From contig JAJFJT010000003.1 in the NCBI GenBank assembly GCA_021773795.1, positions 186,001 through 250,000 of the forward strand: DNA of 64,000 nucleotides, read 5' to 3'. The notes under the pieces were generated by a model, which saw only the letters and a program-made list of their open reading frames with translations, was not told the origin of the DNA and did no database searches. This document shows positions 9,254-18,349 of this stretch, one piece after another (position 1 is the first letter of the stretch; each line of letters starts with the position of its first letter). Origin of the DNA: Gammaproteobacteria bacterium (GTDB taxonomy: Bacteria > Pseudomonadota > Gammaproteobacteria > HK1). The position numbers were made by a program, and so were the translations under genes.

Positions 9254-9853
9254 TGGCTTGCTGGCTTCCGCTGCCAGCACATCGACTCCTGCTCGTTCAA
9301 GCATGGCTACGAGGCGAATCAGGGGCAAACCAATGAGGGAGTTGGGATCCTCCCCTGAGAGACGCGAGAACAAGCTGATTCCCAGACCTTCTGCCTTGAA
9401 GCCGCCAGCGCAATCCAGCGGGCTTTCACGGCGCACGTAATCTTTGATTTGAGCGTCGCTCAAAGGGCGTAGATAGACCCGAAAGGGTACAACTTCTACC
9501 TGTGCTAATTCCTGGCGGGCATCAAACAGGCACAAGCCGGTGAGAAATTGCACCTCGGTACCGGCCATTTTCCTTAATTGTTCCTCACAACGGGCAACAG
9601 TTAGAGGTTTGCCAAGGATTTCGCCATCAGCTACTGCCACTTGGTCAGAGCCGATGATAAGGCCCTCGGGATAGAGAACAGCACCAGCCCGTGCCTTGGC
9701 CTCGGCGAGGCGATGCACCAGGGCCTCGGGATCCTCTCCCGGCATGCGGGTCTCGTCGACCTGTGGCGCACAGACCTGAAAGGCTATTTGCAGGCGCTCC
9801 AGCAGCGTACGGCGATAGGGGGAGGTTGAGGCCAGGATAATGGGGGGATTCAC
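9242..9853 (-). CDS. Maf-family nucleotide pyrophosphatase, YceF type
   Basis: 203 residues. The N-terminal ILASTSPYRRTLLERL and the central GSDQVA motif identify the Maf fold. The GSDQVA form and the neighbourhood (rluC, yceD, rpmF) match E. coli YceF, a 7-methyl-GTP pyrophosphatase thought to clear modified nucleotides. The start is GTG 9853, the first start codon after an in-frame stop; an ATG just upstream is in another frame. It is convergent with sppA and divergent from yceD. Confidence 0.85.
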   Translation of the reverse strand: MNPPIILASTSPYRRTLLERLQIAFQVCAPQVDETRMPGEDPEALVHRLAEAKARAGAVLYPEGLIIGSDQVAVADGEILGKPLTVARCEEQLRKMAGTEVQFLTGLCLFDARQELAQVEVVPFRVYLRPLSDAQIKDYVRRESPLDCAGGFKAEGLGISLFSRLSGEDPNSLIGLPLIRLVAMLERAGVDVLAAEASKPSPR

Positions 9854-9889
9854 GCTCGTTGTTCGCTCTCATTTAATTGGGTGCTTATT

Positions 9890-9918
9890 TTGACATGGAT
9901 GGGTCACTCAAATAACAT
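9890..9918 (+). promoter_or_regulatory. Sigma-70 promoter of the yceD-rpmF-plsX-fab operon
   Basis: TTGACA (9890-9895), 17 nt, TAACAT (9913-9918). The -35 is perfect. The predicted start near 9925 is only about three bases before the yceD ATG at 9928. Confidence 0.72.
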
Positions 9919-9927
9919 CGCGCGGCT

Positions 9928-10434
9928 ATGGAAAAGCTGCTGAGAGGGGAGATATCTCCTTTAAAGCTCGCCCGCACCGGGGCGAGGCTCCAGGGGAAAG
10001 TTGCCTTGGCGCGACTGTCCCGTCTTTTGGGGTGTGTGGAGAGTGCCGGTGAGACGGTGGAACTTATGCTGGAATTTTCCCAGGATGCACTGGGTTGTAG
10101 CCTGGTGGAGGGAACACTGCAGCTAGATGTTGAGCTGTTATGTCAGCGCTGCCTCGAGGCTTTTTCCAGCCAGCTGTTGGTGGATGTGCGTCTGGCTTTT
10201 GTCGCTAGCGATAAAGCGGTCAAAAGCCTGCCTGATGGACTGGAGGCATGCGTGCTCGTTGATGGCAAAGTGGTGCTGGAGGCCCTGGTGGAGGATGAGC
10301 TGTTGCTCGCTTTGCCAGATGTGCCTTTACATCCCCGAGAGGTCTGTCCGGCTGGCACTAAATATGAGCCCAAGCCGACGGACGAAAACAATCCGTTTGC
10401 GGTGTTGGGGCAACTGAAAGGGAAAGTGAACTGA
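9928..10434 (+). CDS. yceD: YceD/DUF177 23S rRNA accumulation protein
   Basis: 168 residues. The CQRC motif near 72-75, the EDELLLALPDVPLH segment and the C-terminal NPFAVLGQLK signature identify the YceD family. It is needed for normal 23S rRNA levels in E. coli and almost always sits directly before rpmF, as here. The ATG at 9928 aligns with the E. coli N-terminus, but no Shine-Dalgarno sequence precedes it, and the promoter predicts a transcript starting at or just before the ATG. Confidence 0.88.
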   Translation: MEKLLRGEISPLKLARTGARLQGKVALARLSRLLGCVESAGETVELMLEFSQDALGCSLVEGTLQLDVELLCQRCLEAFSSQLLVDVRLAFVASDKAVKSLPDGLEACVLVDGKVVLEALVEDELLLALPDVPLHPREVCPAGTKYEPKPTDENNPFAVLGQLKGKVN

Positions 10435-10530
10435 CTTTCCGTGTGGGCCGGGGGTAAACCCGGCAGAGATTATTGATATTTGGGTGGAAGTGCTTTTCTG
10501 CCTTTAATGATTAGCTTGTGAGGAATACAA

Positions 10531-10710
10531 ATGGCAGTTCAAAAGAGCAAAAAGAGCCGTTCAAGGCGTGATATGCGCCGCGGCCACGATACCCTGGGTA
10601 CTCCGACCCTCTCCATGGAGCCGAGCACCGGTGAGGCCCATCGCCGTCACCACATCAGCAGCGATGGCTATTATCGTGGTCGTAAAGTGCTCCCGGGTGC
10701 GGACGACTAG
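10531..10710 (+). CDS. rpmF: 50S ribosomal protein L32
   Basis: 59 residues starting [13 protein letters not shown], with the basic MRRGHD and the [14 protein letters not shown] tail typical of L32. GAGG is placed 7 nt before the ATG. This form lacks the zinc cysteines found in many other bacterial L32 proteins, as in E. coli. It sits between yceD and plsX, the standard order, which couples ribosome supply to phospholipid and fatty-acid synthesis. Confidence 0.95.
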   Translation: MAVQKSKKSRSRRDMRRGHDTLGTPTLSMEPSTGEAHRRHHISSDGYYRGRKVLPGADD

Positions 10711-10713
10711 AGT

Positions 10714-11736
10714 TTGAGCTATACCGTTGCCGTGGACGCCATGGGTGGCGACCATGGCCCCAGTGTTGTGATTCCGGCCTCCCTGAAGATACTTTCCAGG
10801 CGACCTGGGCTGTGTCTCATCCTAGTGGGTGATGAGGCGAAGATTCTTGCCCAACTGGCGGCAAACAAGGCAGAGCCAGGAGAACGCTTGCGTGTTCACC
10901 ATGCCTCCCAACGGGTGGCTATGGACGATCTGCCTTCGCAGGCGCTTCGCACCAAGAAAGACTCCTCTATGCGGGTTTCTATTAATCTGGTCAAAGATCA
11001 GGTGGCTGATGCCTGTGTGAGCGCTGGCAACACTGGTGCGCTGATGGCAACCGCTCGTTTTGTGCTCAAAACCTTGCCCGGGATTCATCGCCCGGCCATC
11101 GTCTCCACCCTGCCGGCCATGGTGGGTCATACTCATGTGCTGGATCTTGGTGCCAATGTGGCGGCAACTGCGGAGCAGCTTTTTCAATTCGCGGTTATGG
11201 GCTCCGTTCTTACCAGTGCGGTGGATAATATTCCTCGGCCGCGGGTGGGGTTGCTGAATATCGGTGAAGAGGAAATCAAGGGTAACGAATGCGTCAAGGA
11301 GGCGGCCCGTCTGCTGGCCTCCAGTGACCTCCATTACATCGGTTTTGTGGAGGGAGACGATATCTATAAAGGTACCGCTGACGTCATCGTTTGTGATGGA
11401 TTCGCGGGTAATGTGGCGCTTAAATCCAGCGAGGGGGTAGCGCGTATGATTGGTCATTTCGCACGCCAGGAATTTTCTCGTAATGCCTTTACCCGCCTGG
11501 CTGGTTTGATGGCAATACCGGTCATGCGCGCACTCCGCAAGAAGTGTGACCCGCGAAATTATAATGGCGCCAGTTTTCTTGGACTTAAGGGGATCGTGAT
11601 CAAGAGTCACGGTAGCGCAGATGTGATGTCTTTTGGCAACGCCATTAATGAGGCCATTGTCGAGATCAAGAAAAATGTGCCGATCCGTATTGATGAACAC
11701 TTGGCCTCCATGTTGACCAGCCGGGAGGCCGTTTGA
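10714..11736 (+). CDS. plsX: Phosphate acyltransferase PlsX
   Basis: 340 residues. It makes acyl-phosphate from acyl-ACP for the PlsY step of phospholipid synthesis. [12 protein letters not shown] at the N-terminus and [10 protein letters not shown] near 103-112 are PlsX signatures. The start is TTG at 10714, three bases after the rpmF stop, with no strong Shine-Dalgarno; the next ATG would remove the first beta strand. The stop overlaps the TTG start of fabH. Confidence 0.93.
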   Translation: MSYTVAVDAMGGDHGPSVVIPASLKILSRRPGLCLILVGDEAKILAQLAANKAEPGERLRVHHASQRVAMDDLPSQALRTKKDSSMRVSINLVKDQVADACVSAGNTGALMATARFVLKTLPGIHRPAIVSTLPAMVGHTHVLDLGANVAATAEQLFQFAVMGSVLTSAVDNIPRPRVGLLNIGEEEIKGNECVKEAARLLASSDLHYIGFVEGDDIYKGTADVIVCDGFAGNVALKSSEGVARMIGHFARQEFSRNAFTRLAGLMAIPVMRALRKKCDPRNYNGASFLGLKGIVIKSHGSADVMSFGNAINEAIVEIKKNVPIRIDEHLASMLTSREAV

Positions 11737-12701
11737 GCTACGCTCGTATTGCCGGCACCGGCTCCTACTTACCGGAGCGGATCCTCACCAATGCCGAACT
11801 TGAAGACATCGTGGATACCTCGGATGCCTGGATTTTTGAGCGTACCGGCATTCGCGAGCGCCATATCGCTGCGGAAGGCGAAACCACCTGTGATCTAGCC
11901 GAGCATGCGGCGCGCCGGGCGTTGGATGCGGCGGGGGTGGAGGCTGCGGATATTGATCTCATTATTGTCGGCACCACGACGCCGGATCGCGTTTATCCCT
12001 CCACGGCTTGTATGCTGCAGGCGCGTTTGGGAATCAAGGGCTGCCCTGCTTTTGATCTGCAGGCGGTCTGCACTGGCTTTGTTTATGCTCTCGGTGTGGG
12101 TGAGCAGTTTATCCGTGCCGGTAGCGCCAAAAAGGCCCTTATCGTCGGTGCTGACACTCATTCGCGCCTGCTGGACTGGACCGACCGGGGAACTTGTATC
12201 CTCTTTGGCGATGGCGCAGGCGCCGTGGTCCTGGAGGCTAGCGACAAGCCGGGAATCTACTCTACTCATTTGCATGCGGACGGCAGCTACGGAGATTTGC
12301 TGTGCGTCGATGGTGGTATTTCCCAAGGCTATGATCAGGTCGTCGCTGGCAAGGCCTTCGTGGAGATGCGTGGTTCCGAGGTATTCAAGGTTGCAGTTCG
12401 TACCTTGGGGCGCATCGTGGATGAAACCTTGGCGGCTAATAATATGCACAAGGAAGATGTGGATTGGCTGATTCCTCATCAGGCCAATCTCCGTATCATT
12501 CGGGCCACGGCAAAAAAGATGGGCATGCCCATGGAGAAGGTGGTGCTAACCATTGAAGGCCATGGCAATACCTCGGCCGGCTCGGTACCGCTGGCACTGG
12601 ATAGTGCGGTGCGTTCGGGACAGGTAAAGCGTGGTGATACCTTGCTACTGGAGGCCTTTGGCGGTGGTTTTACCTGGGGTTCCGCCTTGCTTCGCTATTA
12701 G
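11733..12701 (+). CDS. fabH: 3-oxoacyl-ACP synthase III
   Basis: 322 residues. It condenses acetyl-CoA with malonyl-ACP to start fatty-acid chains. The catalytic triad is visible: C113 (AVCTGF), His in IPHQANLR (about 249) and Asn in GHGNTSAGS (about 279). The start is TTG with GGAGG about 5 nt upstream, overlapping the plsX stop as TTGA. The first eight bases (TTGAGCTA) are the same as at the plsX start. The TAG stop is the left TTAG flank of repeat A2. Confidence 0.95.
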   Translation: MSYARIAGTGSYLPERILTNAELEDIVDTSDAWIFERTGIRERHIAAEGETTCDLAEHAARRALDAAGVEAADIDLIIVGTTTPDRVYPSTACMLQARLGIKGCPAFDLQAVCTGFVYALGVGEQFIRAGSAKKALIVGADTHSRLLDWTDRGTCILFGDGAGAVVLEASDKPGIYSTHLHADGSYGDLLCVDGGISQGYDQVVAGKAFVEMRGSEVFKVAVRTLGRIVDETLAANNMHKEDVDWLIPHQANLRIIRATAKKMGMPMEKVVLTIEGHGNTSAGSVPLALDSAVRSGQVKRGDTLLLEAFGGGFTWGSALLRY

Positions 12702-12861
12702 GGAAGCTCTGATCTGTTCGTGGACTCGTATCTTGCGCCCAAAGATGTTCATCTTTATCGTTGCTCATCTTCGCAATAACTGGCTATTACGTGCGATTAG
12801 CGCCTCAAAGCTGAACATTTTGAATCACAATCTACTTCGCCCGGAATAAATCAGAGCTTTC
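12702..12861. repeat. Family A element, copy A2, long form inserted in the fab operon
   Basis: A 160 bp non-coding unit flanked by TTAG on both sides (12698-12701 and 12862-12865). The ends are inverted (GGAAGCTCTGATCT against AAATCAGAGCTTTC). It shares about 40 bp at the left and 20 bp at the right with A3 and carries about 100 bp of extra interior. It separates fabH from fabD and leaves fabD without a visible Shine-Dalgarno sequence. Confidence 0.72.
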
Positions 12862-12879
12862 TTAGATGGCTATGCAGTA

Positions 12880-13824
12880 ATGGCAAATCATTTCGGCGTA
12901 ATTTTTCCGGGTCAGGGCTCGCAGTCGGTCGGTATGTTGGCGGAGTTGGCAAGCAGCTGTCCGCAGGTCCAGGAGACCTTTGCCGAGGCGAGTGATGTAC
13001 TCGATTACGATCTATGGTCTGTGGTGCAAACGGATGCCGATGACACCCTGAATGCGACCACCATTACCCAACCCGCAATGCTCGCGGCGGGGGTGGCCGT
13101 CTGGCGCTGTTGGCGGGCTCGCGGCGGTGTTCAGGCTGCTTTCATGGCAGGGCACAGCCTGGGGGAGTACAGCGCTCTGGTTTGTGCCGGGGCGCTGGAT
13201 TTTTCCACTGCAGTTTCCCTGGTGGCGGCGCGAGCACGTTATATGCAGGAGGCCGTACCCGAGGGGCAGGGGGCAATGGCGGCTATCCTCGGGCTGGATG
13301 ATGAGGGGGTACAGGCGGCCTGCGCTGAGGGTGCGGATGGCGATGTGGTGGCGGCAGTCAATTTCAATGCACCAGGCCAGGTGGTCATTGCCGGCGCTAC
13401 CGCGGCGGTTGAGCGAGCCCAGGCGATTGCACTGGAAAAAGGAGCCGGAAAGGCTATCCGTTTGCCGGTGAGTGTGCCTTCCCACTGCAGTCTGATGGAG
13501 CCTGCGGCACGCCGGTTGAAGCAGAAATTACAGGCTGCCAGCCTGGCTGCACCCACGATACCGGTTTTGCATAATGTGAATGCACTAGCCAGTCAGGATG
13601 CCGACGGCGTACGCAAAGCTTTGGTGCAGCAATTATCGCGCCCAGTACGTTGGGTAGAGACTATTCGTGAAATGCAGACGCAGGGTGTAGAGCAACTGAT
13701 GGAATGTGGGCCCGGGCGTGTGCTGACGGGGCTAAACCGGCGCATCGAACGCCACATGGGGATCTTTCCAATTTTTGATAGCGCCAGCCTGGATAAAGCG
13801 CTGGTGGAACTGGCGGGGAAATAA
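12880..13824 (+). CDS. fabD: Malonyl-CoA:ACP transacylase
   Basis: 314 residues. It loads malonate onto acyl carrier protein. The nucleophile is S93 in GHSLGEYSA, with FPGQGSQSVGM at the N-terminus and the active-site histidine in VPSHCSLM (about 206). No clear ribosome-binding site precedes ATG 12880, because repeat A2 ends 18 bases upstream. The stop TAA is directly followed by the fabG ATG. Confidence 0.94.
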   Translation: MANHFGVIFPGQGSQSVGMLAELASSCPQVQETFAEASDVLDYDLWSVVQTDADDTLNATTITQPAMLAAGVAVWRCWRARGGVQAAFMAGHSLGEYSALVCAGALDFSTAVSLVAARARYMQEAVPEGQGAMAAILGLDDEGVQAACAEGADGDVVAAVNFNAPGQVVIAGATAAVERAQAIALEKGAGKAIRLPVSVPSHCSLMEPAARRLKQKLQAASLAAPTIPVLHNVNALASQDADGVRKALVQQLSRPVRWVETIREMQTQGVEQLMECGPGRVLTGLNRRIERHMGIFPIFDSASLDKALVELAGK

Positions 13825-14571
13825 ATGGGTATTTTGGACGGTAAATGCGCTCTGGTAACGGGAGCAACCCGTGGCATCGGTCGTGGTATTGCCCTGGCTT
13901 TGGCGCGTCAGGGTGCCAAGATCATTGGCACGGCCACTACGGATGCCGGTGCTCGTTCTATCGGTGAATATCTTGATAGTGAGGGCTTGAATGGACGCGG
14001 TGCGGTGCTGGATGTGGCGAATAGCACCTCGGTAGATGCATTTTTCGGGGAACTCAAGAAAAATTCCGAGCTACCGGGTATCCTCGTCAATAATGCAGGT
14101 ATTACCCGGGACAACCTCTTTATGCGGTTGGCCGAAGACGATTGGGAGGCGGTGATCAATACTAACCTTTCTTCCCTGTATCGGATGACGCGTCCGTGCG
14201 TGCGTAGCATGATGAAGGCGCGGGCGGGGAAAATTATCAATATTTCCTCCGTGGTCGGGGCTACCGGAAACCCGGGACAGGTAAATTATGCGGCCGCCAA
14301 AGCGGGGGTGATGGGCTTTACCAAGGCCCTGGCACGCGAACTCGGCCCCCGGGGTATTACCGTCAACGCAGTGGCACCCGGCTTCATCGAGACGGATATG
14401 ACAGCGGCTCTGACAGAAGAGCAGCGTACCGCCCTGATTGCCAGTGTGCCGCTCAAGAAATTGGGTATGGTGGAGGACATTGCAGCAGCGGTGGTGTTTC
14501 TCTCATCTCCCGGAGCTGGATATATTACCGGCGAGACACTACATGTGAATGGTGGTATGCACATGGCATGA
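13825..14571 (+). CDS. fabG: 3-oxoacyl-ACP reductase
   Basis: 248 residues, a short-chain dehydrogenase that uses NADPH for the first reduction of each elongation cycle. The cofactor motif is TGATRGIGRG (11-20), followed by NNAGITRDN (about 90) and the catalytic Ser, Tyr and Lys (ISSVVG, YAAAK). The fabD stop immediately precedes the ATG, with GGGGAAA as the binding site. After the stop are two overlapping, mutually exclusive hairpins before acpP. Confidence 0.95.
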   Translation: MGILDGKCALVTGATRGIGRGIALALARQGAKIIGTATTDAGARSIGEYLDSEGLNGRGAVLDVANSTSVDAFFGELKKNSELPGILVNNAGITRDNLFMRLAEDDWEAVINTNLSSLYRMTRPCVRSMMKARAGKIINISSVVGATGNPGQVNYAAAKAGVMGFTKALARELGPRGITVNAVAPGFIETDMTAALTEEQRTALIASVPLKKLGMVEDIAAAVVFLSSPGAGYITGETLHVNGGMHMA

Positions 14572-14576
14572 ATATC

Positions 14577-14604
14577 AGGGGTTACATTGATAACCCCATG
14601 TAAC
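14577..14604 (+). promoter_or_regulatory. Two mutually exclusive stem-loops between fabG and acpP
   Basis: GGGGTTA (14578-14584) can pair with TAACCCC (14591-14597). Alternatively GTTACAT (14581-14587) can pair with ATGTAAC (14598-14604). The two structures share bases, so only one can form. No T-run follows, so this is not a classical terminator; an mRNA-end or processing role is possible. Confidence 0.4.
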
Positions 14605-14731
14605 ATGCTGAAAAACAAGTTAAAGTTTACCAGGTTATTTGGCTAAATAATCCGCCTTGCAACTTGGGGCTTTTTTTATAAACTAAGCGCGGAGCAGGCA
14701 TAGGGCCGCAGTCACGGGAGGTTTTACTCGG

Positions 14732-14968
14732 ATGAGTACCATCGAAGAGCGCGTCAAGCAGATAGTTATCGAGCAGCTTGGGGTTACCGAAGAAGAGGTA
14801 AGTGAGGATTCGTCCTTTGTGGATGACCTGGGGGCAGATTCGCTGGATACAGTGGAGCTGGTGATGGCGCTTGAAGAGGAATTCAACTGCGAAATCCCGG
14901 ACGAAGATGCGGAGAAGATCACCACAGTGGCCCAAGCGAACGAATATGTTCGTGCACATATGGACTAA
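14732..14968 (+). CDS. acpP: Acyl carrier protein
   Basis: 78 acidic residues; carries growing acyl chains on a phosphopantetheine arm attached to S37 in [15 protein letters not shown] lies about 10 nt before the ATG. The 160 bp gap from fabG includes AT-rich promoter-like sequence (TTAAAG, 17 nt, CTAAAT near 14613-14641), which would fit the usual independent high expression of acpP. A terminator follows before fabF. Confidence 0.97.
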   Translation: MSTIEERVKQIVIEQLGVTEEEVSEDSSFVDDLGADSLDTVELVMALEEEFNCEIPDEDAEKITTVAQANEYVRAHMD

Positions 14969-14985
14969 CTGCTAACTGACAGCGT

Positions 14986-15027
14986 AAGGCTGCGTGTCAT
15001 CCGGCGGGTGAGCGCGGCCTTTTTTTT
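14986..15027 (+). terminator. Intrinsic terminator/attenuator between acpP and fabF
   Basis: The arms AAGGCTGCG (14986-14994) and CGCGGCCTT (15013-15021) pair at eight of nine positions with an 18-base loop and are followed by eight T residues. It lies 12 bases before fabF, so some readthrough is expected; this would give much more acpP than fabF transcript. Confidence 0.8.
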
Positions 15028-15039
15028 GGGGGTGTGGTT

Positions 15040-16275
15040 TTGAGAAGACGAGTTGTTGTGACGGGTATGGGTGCAGTAACACCCGTGGGGAATACGGTTG
15101 CAGACTCCTGGGCTGCAATACTTGCCGGAAAGAGCGGCATTGCCCTGATTGAGGCCTTTGATACGGAGGGATTTGCCAGTCGTATCGGCGGAACCATCAA
15201 GGACTTCAATCTGGAACTGTACATGCCTCGCAAGGCGGCACGGACTACAGACCCCTTTATTCACTACGGCATGGCAGCCGGGATACAGGCGATTGAGGAT
15301 TCCGGCATTGAGATAGACGAGGAAAATGCGGAGCGGGTAGGCATTGCTATCGGTTCCGGAATTGGTGGTCTGCTCGGTATCGAAAAGGGTTACGGTGCCT
15401 TTTTGAAGGGTGGTGCGAGAAGAATTTCCCCCTTTTTTGTGCCCAGCAGCATCATCAATATGGTGGCTGGTAATCTCTCTATCCGTTACGGCATCAAAGG
15501 CCCCAATTTCGGGGTGGTTACGGCTTGTGCCACTGGCACCCATAACATCGGTATGGGTGCTCGTATGATTGAGCGTGGGGACGTGGATGCTATGGTCGTG
15601 GGCGGTACCGAGATGGCGACTACACCCACCGGGCTGGGTGGTTTTGCCGCCGCACGTGCGTTGTCCACACGCAATGATGAACCGCAACAGGCAAGCCGTC
15701 CGTGGGACCGCGGCCGGGATGGATTTGTACTGGGGGACGGAGCCGGCGTGTTGATGCTGGAGTCGCTGGAAACCGCCCAGACTCGTGGTGCAAATATTTA
15801 TGCAGAGGTGACGGGATTTGCCATGAATGGCGATGCCTACCACATAACCGTACCCCCGGATGATGCCAACGGCGCCAGCCGGTGCATGGGCCTGGCCCTG
15901 AAGGATGCGGGGCTCAATCCGGAACAGGTTAACTACGTTAACGCACACGGCACCTCGACTCCTGCCGGTGATATTGCCGAAACGCGCGCCGTGAAATCTG
16001 CCTTTGGTAATCATGCTACAGCGTTGGCTGTTAGCTCCACAAAATCCATGACTGGACACCTGCTGGGTGCTGCCGGCAGTGTGGAGGCCATCTTCAGCGT
16101 GCTCGCATTGGGCGATCAGGTAGCACCACCAACTATCAACCTCGATGATCCGGATGAGGGATGTGACCTGGATTACGTGCCTCACGAGGCACGTGAAATG
16201 CGTTTGGACAGTGTGATGTCCAACTCCTTTGGCTTTGGTGGTACCAACGGCACTCTGATTTTCTCTCGTATCTAG
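15040..16275 (+). CDS. fabF: 3-oxoacyl-ACP synthase II
   Basis: 411 residues from TTG 15040. This start is preferred because GGGGG lies 7 nt upstream; GTG 15034 is two codons earlier but too close to that site. The condensing-enzyme triad is C163 (TACATGTH) and the histidines in HGTSTPAGD and GHLLGAAG. It elongates palmitoleoyl-ACP and helps set membrane fluidity. The TAG stop lies in the CTAG flank of repeat B1. Confidence 0.95.
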   Translation: MRRRVVVTGMGAVTPVGNTVADSWAAILAGKSGIALIEAFDTEGFASRIGGTIKDFNLELYMPRKAARTTDPFIHYGMAAGIQAIEDSGIEIDEENAERVGIAIGSGIGGLLGIEKGYGAFLKGGARRISPFFVPSSIINMVAGNLSIRYGIKGPNFGVVTACATGTHNIGMGARMIERGDVDAMVVGGTEMATTPTGLGGFAAARALSTRNDEPQQASRPWDRGRDGFVLGDGAGVLMLESLETAQTRGANIYAEVTGFAMNGDAYHITVPPDDANGASRCMGLALKDAGLNPEQVNYVNAHGTSTPAGDIAETRAVKSAFGNHATALAVSSTKSMTGHLLGAAGSVEAIFSVLALGDQVAPPTINLDDPDEGCDLDYVPHEAREMRLDSVMSNSFGFGGTNGTLIFSRI

Positions 16276-16434
16276 GAGTCTGTCGGACTTAGAACTGCCC
16301 TGCTGCGGAAAAGTCCTATTGGCCGTATTTTCCGCTCCTTTTCGTCTAATAGACTGACTATTATCCTCAAATGACCGAAGAATCTGTCTCAAAATGGCTT
16401 TCCCTCGCTACGAACGTCTAAATCCGACGGACTC
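16276..16434. repeat. Family B element, copy B1 (MITE-like)
   Basis: A 159 bp non-coding unit flanked by CTAG (16272-16275 and 16435-16438). The terminal inverted repeats are GAGTCTGTCGGACTTAG on the left and, inverted, GAGTCCGTCGGATTTAG on the right. It is closely similar to B2 in the opposite orientation. The left CTAG supplies the fabF stop. It separates fabF from pabC. Confidence 0.8.
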
Positions 16435-16466
16435 CTAGAAGCTGTGCTGTCCAGCGGGGTCGAACC

Positions 16467-17288
16467 GTGATACTCATAAACGGCGCTCCCGATGACAAGC
16501 TCCCGATTACCGATCGTGGTCTGCTCTATGGCGATGGGCTATTTGAAACTATCGCTGTTAGCGCTGGTGCGGCACTCAATTTCGAAGCCCACCTTGTCCG
16601 CCTGAGCCGGGGTTGCCGGCGTCTCGGCATCGCTGCCCCTGCCCACCACCTGCTCCGGGCAGAGGCCAGCCAGGTGATAGGGACTTGTCCCCGTGGCGTG
16701 CTGAAAATCATCATCACCCGTGGCCTTGGTGGACGAGGATATCGTCCGGACCCGCAGCTGGCCGCTACCCGTATCCTCATGCTTCAGCCCGCGCCAGATT
16801 ACCTTCCTGCTAATCGCGTACATGGCATCGTGGCGGGTATCTGTCACACTCGAATCGTGGCTCAACCCGAGCTGGCAGGCATCAAACACCTCAATCGATT
16901 GCCCCAGGTGCTGGCTCGCGGCGAGCCAGACCAGCAGGCATTCTCTGAAAGTCTGATGCTCGACAGCCATGGAAAGGCATTGGCAGGCACCATGAGCAAC
17001 CTCTTTACACTCCGTGCTAACACCTTGCTTACACCACCTCTTGCCAGTGCCGGTGTCGCTGGCACCGTGCGCCAGGCGATCCTTGAAATGGCCCCCGGAC
17101 TTGGTTGGAATACCCTGATCGAGGAGCTCTCTATTGCAGATCTGTATGCTGCAGACGAGGTTTTCCTGAGCAATAGCTTGATTGGGATTTGGCCACTTCG
17201 TGCGATACAGGACAGAATCCTGAATGTTGGTAACAAGGCGGCGATACTGCTCAAGCATCTAATCAACAATGGTGTGGTACCACCGTGA
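16467..17288 (+). CDS. pabC: Aminodeoxychorismate lyase
   Basis: 273 residues, PLP fold-type IV. It releases p-aminobenzoate from aminodeoxychorismate for folate synthesis. YGDGLFET (21-28) and the PLP lysine K140 in GIKHLNR are visible. The start is GTG 16467; repeat B1 lies just upstream. The stop overlaps the mltG start as GTGA. The fabF-pabC-mltG-tmk-holB order is standard for this group. Confidence 0.9.
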   Translation: MILINGAPDDKLPITDRGLLYGDGLFETIAVSAGAALNFEAHLVRLSRGCRRLGIAAPAHHLLRAEASQVIGTCPRGVLKIIITRGLGGRGYRPDPQLAATRILMLQPAPDYLPANRVHGIVAGICHTRIVAQPELAGIKHLNRLPQVLARGEPDQQAFSESLMLDSHGKALAGTMSNLFTLRANTLLTPPLASAGVAGTVRQAILEMAPGLGWNTLIEELSIADLYAADEVFLSNSLIGIWPLRAIQDRILNVGNKAAILLKHLINNGVVPP

Positions 17289-18349
17289 GTGATGAGAAAA
17301 CACCACCGACACGCGTGCTGTCGCCGTTACGCCTGGCCGTAGCAGGATTACTGCTATTGCTAAGCTTGCTGGGGGCCTGGTTTCTCAGTGATTTTCGAGA
17401 CTATCTGGACCAGCCTATGGTTGCTGGGGAGAAGCCCTGGCAACAGATGGTGGAGACAGGTGCCACCTTGAGCCAGGTGACAACTGAACTGGCCGTACGG
17501 CATGGCTTGGCTCATCCAGAGTATTTACTCTGGTACGGGCGCTGGTCTGGAATGGCGGCGCGGATTCGTGCCGGCGAATACCAAATTCCCGCTGCCACCA
17601 CACCCCGGCAATTTCTGCAGATCCTGGTTGAAGGCAAGGTTATTCAATATGCTCTTGGTTTTCCGGAAGGATGGAAGTTTTCCCACTGGCTTAAGGCCTT
17701 ACAGCAGGAGCGGATACTTGGAAATAGCCTTAAAGGGCTGGATGGAAGCGAGATTCTTGAACGACTTGGTTTTGAGGCGATGCATCCAGAAGGGCTGTTT
17801 TTCCCGGACACCTATCATTACACCCGGGTGACGACGAGTCTGGATATACTGCGTCGGGCTTATGAAAAGATGCAAAAGGTATTGGCCGAAGAGTGGGCGG
17901 GGCGGGTACCGGACCTGCCACTTAATAGTCCTTATGAGGCATTGATTTTGGCCTCCATAGTGGAAAAAGAGACGGGGCGTGCGGAGGAAAGGGCAAAGAT
18001 TGCCGGTGTGTTTATCCGCCGGCTAGAGAAGAATATGCGACTGGAAACCGACCCTACAGTCATCTACGGGCTGGGCGAGCGCTTTGATGGCAATTTGCGC
18101 CGTCGTCATTTGCGTGAAGATACGCCCTACAATACCTATCGGCACAAAGGCCTGCCGCCTACGCCCATTGCCATGCCAGGGCGTGCGGCACTGCATGCCG
18201 TGCTGCATCCGGCGGCGGGGGACGCCCTTTACTTCGTTGCCCGGGGAGATGGTACACATCAATTTTCCAGTAACTACCAACAGCATCAGCAGGCGGTAAA
18301 TCGTTATCAACGTCGTAAAAGGCCTATCCGGAAGCAATCCCATGACTAA
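17285..18349 (+). CDS. mltG: Endolytic murein transglycosylase MltG
   Basis: 354 residues. It cleaves nascent peptidoglycan strands at the inner membrane and so limits glycan length. One transmembrane segment (about 16-34) is followed by a LysM-like region and the YceG catalytic domain; the active-site glutamate is E227 in ASIVEKETGR. GTG start overlapping pabC by four bases; the last eight bases overlap tmk. Confidence 0.92.
   Translation: MSDEKTPPTRVLSPLRLAVAGLLLLLSLLGAWFLSDFRDYLDQPMVAGEKPWQQMVETGATLSQVTTELAVRHGLAHPEYLLWYGRWSGMAARIRAGEYQIPAATTPRQFLQILVEGKVIQYALGFPEGWKFSHWLKALQQERILGNSLKGLDGSEILERLGFEAMHPEGLFFPDTYHYTRVTTSLDILRRAYEKMQKVLAEEWAGRVPDLPLNSPYEALILASIVEKETGRAEERAKIAGVFIRRLEKNMRLETDPTVIYGLGERFDGNLRRRHLREDTPYNTYRHKGLPPTPIAMPGRAALHAVLHPAAGDALYFVARGDGTHQFSSNYQQHQQAVNRYQRRKRPIRKQSHD

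Noticed and set aside
10822-11700. 292-codon minus-strand frame opposite plsX
   Set aside because: Shadow of plsX; no family features and no start signal.
14965-16392. Long open frame of 475 codons on the minus strand opposite fabF
   Set aside because: It is antisense to a certain gene, has no recognised domain, is low in typical protein character and has no ribosome-binding site. It follows from fabF codon usage.
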